Shown here piece after piece: positions 6,521 through 7,463 of a stretch of 7,463 bases of DNA; position 1 is the stretch's first letter, and each line of letters starts with the position of its first letter. The notes below the pieces were generated by a model that searched no databases, was not told where the DNA came from, and saw nothing but the letters and a program-made list of their open reading frames with translations. Source of the DNA: Alistipes sp. (GTDB lineage: Bacteria > Bacteroidota > Bacteroidia > Bacteroidales > Rikenellaceae); assembly GCA_028691095.1 (NCBI GenBank), contig JAQUZZ010000058.1, positions 1-7,463 of the forward strand, given 5' to 3'. The position numbers and the translations under genes were made by a program.

Positions 6521-6637
6521 GATCTTAGGGTATTAATATGTCAAACGAATGACAAGTTGTGAAGCACAAAGTGCTATTTATCAGTAATAAACGCATCGGT
6601 ATACCTTAAGAAAGGTTGAATCCCTCTGCGAGGTTGC

Positions 6638-7463
6638 CTAATTGCGATTTTTGGCCACCTGAGCCATCAACTGGGCTTCGGTGACGAAACGATTGCCCAC
6701 AAAGGCGCGGGCATTCATCAGTACGATTCCCCGACGGATCGGTTCGGCCAGATGTAACTCGAATTGCAGGGTGTCTCCCGGAACCACCTTGTCGCGGAAT
6801 TTCACGCCGTCGATCTTCATAAAGTAGGTCGAGTAATTCTCCGGATCGGGTACGCTGCTCAGCGCCAAGATGCCTCCGCATTGCGCCATCGCCTCGACGA
6901 TCAGCACCCCGGGCATAACCGGTTCACTGGGGAAGTGGCCTACGAAGAAGGGCTCGTTCATGGTCACGTTCTTCAGTCCCACGACATTCTCGGAGTCGAT
7001 GTGCATGATCTTGTCGACCAGCAAGAAGGGGGGGCGATGCGGCAACATTCCTCGAATCTGGTTGATATCGTAGACGGGTTTGGCATCGTGGTCAATATGA
7101 TAGCGGGGTTGGTTGGAGGCTTGCTTGATCTGTTTGCGAACGATCTTTGCCAGCTCCGTGTTGGCCGCATGGCCGGGGCGATATGCTACAATTCGTCCGT
7201 GAATCCGCATTCCGATCAGGGCTAAATCTCCGATGAGATCGAGCAGTTTGTGACGCGAGGGTTCATTGGGGAAGCGTAATTGGAGATTATTGAGGTAGCC
7301 CTCGTTGACCTGCACATCCTTCTTGTTGAACAGTTTGGAGAGGCGCGCCAACTCCTCTTCGGAGATCTGATGCTCGACAATGACGATGGCGTTATCCAAG
7401 TCACCGCCTTTGATAAGGTTGTGGGTAAACAGGGGTTCCAACTCGTGCAGGAAGACGAACGTG
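6638..7463 (-). CDS. lpxC-fabZ: Bifunctional UDP-3-O-acyl-GlcNAc deacetylase / 3-hydroxyacyl-ACP dehydratase (LpxC-FabZ), 5' end outside window
   Basis: The visible 274 residues are the C-terminal part of a fusion protein. Visible residues 1-115 are the second domain of LpxC, the zinc deacetylase that performs the committed step of lipid A synthesis. They include RHKLLDLIGDL, with zinc ligands His71 and Asp75 (E. coli His238 and Asp242), and PGHAAN with catalytic His98 (E. coli His265). After a short linker, residues 131-274 form a complete FabZ hot-dog domain, which dehydrates 3-hydroxyacyl-ACP in fatty acid elongation. It has MLPHRPPFLLVDKI, catalytic His176 in GHFP and Glu190 in PGVLIVEAMAQ, and ends at a TAG. 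The frame is open to the window edge; a TTG at 7441 lies inside the LpxC domain and is not a start. The true start, about 190 codons upstream, is not visible. The fusion is characteristic of Bacteroidota and places two enzymes competing for or producing hydroxyacyl intermediates together, next to lpxA. Confidence 0.98.
   Translation of the reverse strand, partial: TFVFLHELEPLFTHNLIKGGDLDNAIVIVEHQISEEELARLSKLFNKKDVQVNEGYLNNLQLRFPNEPSRHKLLDLIGDLALIGMRIHGRIVAYRPGHAANTELAKIVRKQIKQASNQPRYHIDHDAKPVYDINQIRGMLPHRPPFLLVDKIMHIDSENVVGLKNVTMNEPFFVGHFPSEPVMPGVLIVEAMAQCGGILALSSVPDPENYSTYFMKIDGVKFRDKVVPGDTLQFELHLAEPIRRGIVLMNARAFVGNRFVTEAQLMAQVAKNRN

Noticed and set aside
6521..6637. The 117-base lpxC-fabZ/lpxA spacer, checked for a promoter or terminator; small hairpins at 6563-6575 (AGCAC-AAA-GTGCT) and 6603-6616.
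   Set aside because: Stems are only 5 bp with no T-tract, and no TAnnTTTG-type element is present; cotranscription of the two genes is the simpler reading.

Overview
The window reads as a piece of a Bacteroidota chromosome, most likely order Bacteroidales. The reasons are: (i) LpxC and FabZ are fused in one reading frame, an arrangement typical of this phylum; (ii) RimP carries an SAGIGQP motif that I recall from Bacteroides relatives; (iii) IF2 has a very long disordered Pro/Glu/Lys-rich linker; (iv) none of the four complete genes has a Shine-Dalgarno sequence before its start; (v) the only convincing promoter fits the Bacteroidota TTG...TAnnTTTG pattern. An Alistipes-like (Rikenellaceae) source is possible but cannot be fixed by eye. 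All real genes lie on the minus strand, so transcription runs from high to low coordinates. The long plus-strand open frames are shadows of these genes.

Layout in transcription order. (1) 7463 to 6638: the 3' part of a bifunctional lpxC-fabZ gene, whose 5' end lies outside the window. (2) 6520 to 5717: lpxA, the next lipid A gene, after a 117-base spacer with no obvious promoter. (3) 5716 to 5404: a 313-base intergenic region. It holds two small hairpins directly after lpxA, a strong terminator (5636-5682), a further structured hairpin (5574-5613), a promoter (5495-5525) overlapped by an 18-base dyad, and a second terminator-like hairpin (5446-5480) between that promoter and rimP. (4) 5403 to 107: the rimP-nusA-infB transcription/translation operon. 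Its two spacers are unusually roomy (153 and 275 bases); the first contains a hairpin, the second a hairpin and a 48-codon open frame. (5) 106 to 1: the 3' flank, ending in a near-perfect terminator at 1-33 whose T-tract faces the plus strand.

Functionally there are two modules. LpxC/FabZ and LpxA link early lipid A synthesis with supply of the 3-hydroxyacyl-ACP pool. RimP matures the 30S subunit, NusA controls RNA polymerase pausing and termination, and IF2 places initiator tRNA on the ribosome. The genes themselves are ordinary core genes. The parts most worth a second look are non-coding: the dyad-covered promoter followed at once by a terminator-like leader, and the hairpins inside the operon. 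I found no mobile element, CRISPR array, tRNA, rRNA or recognisable novel defence or biosynthetic system.
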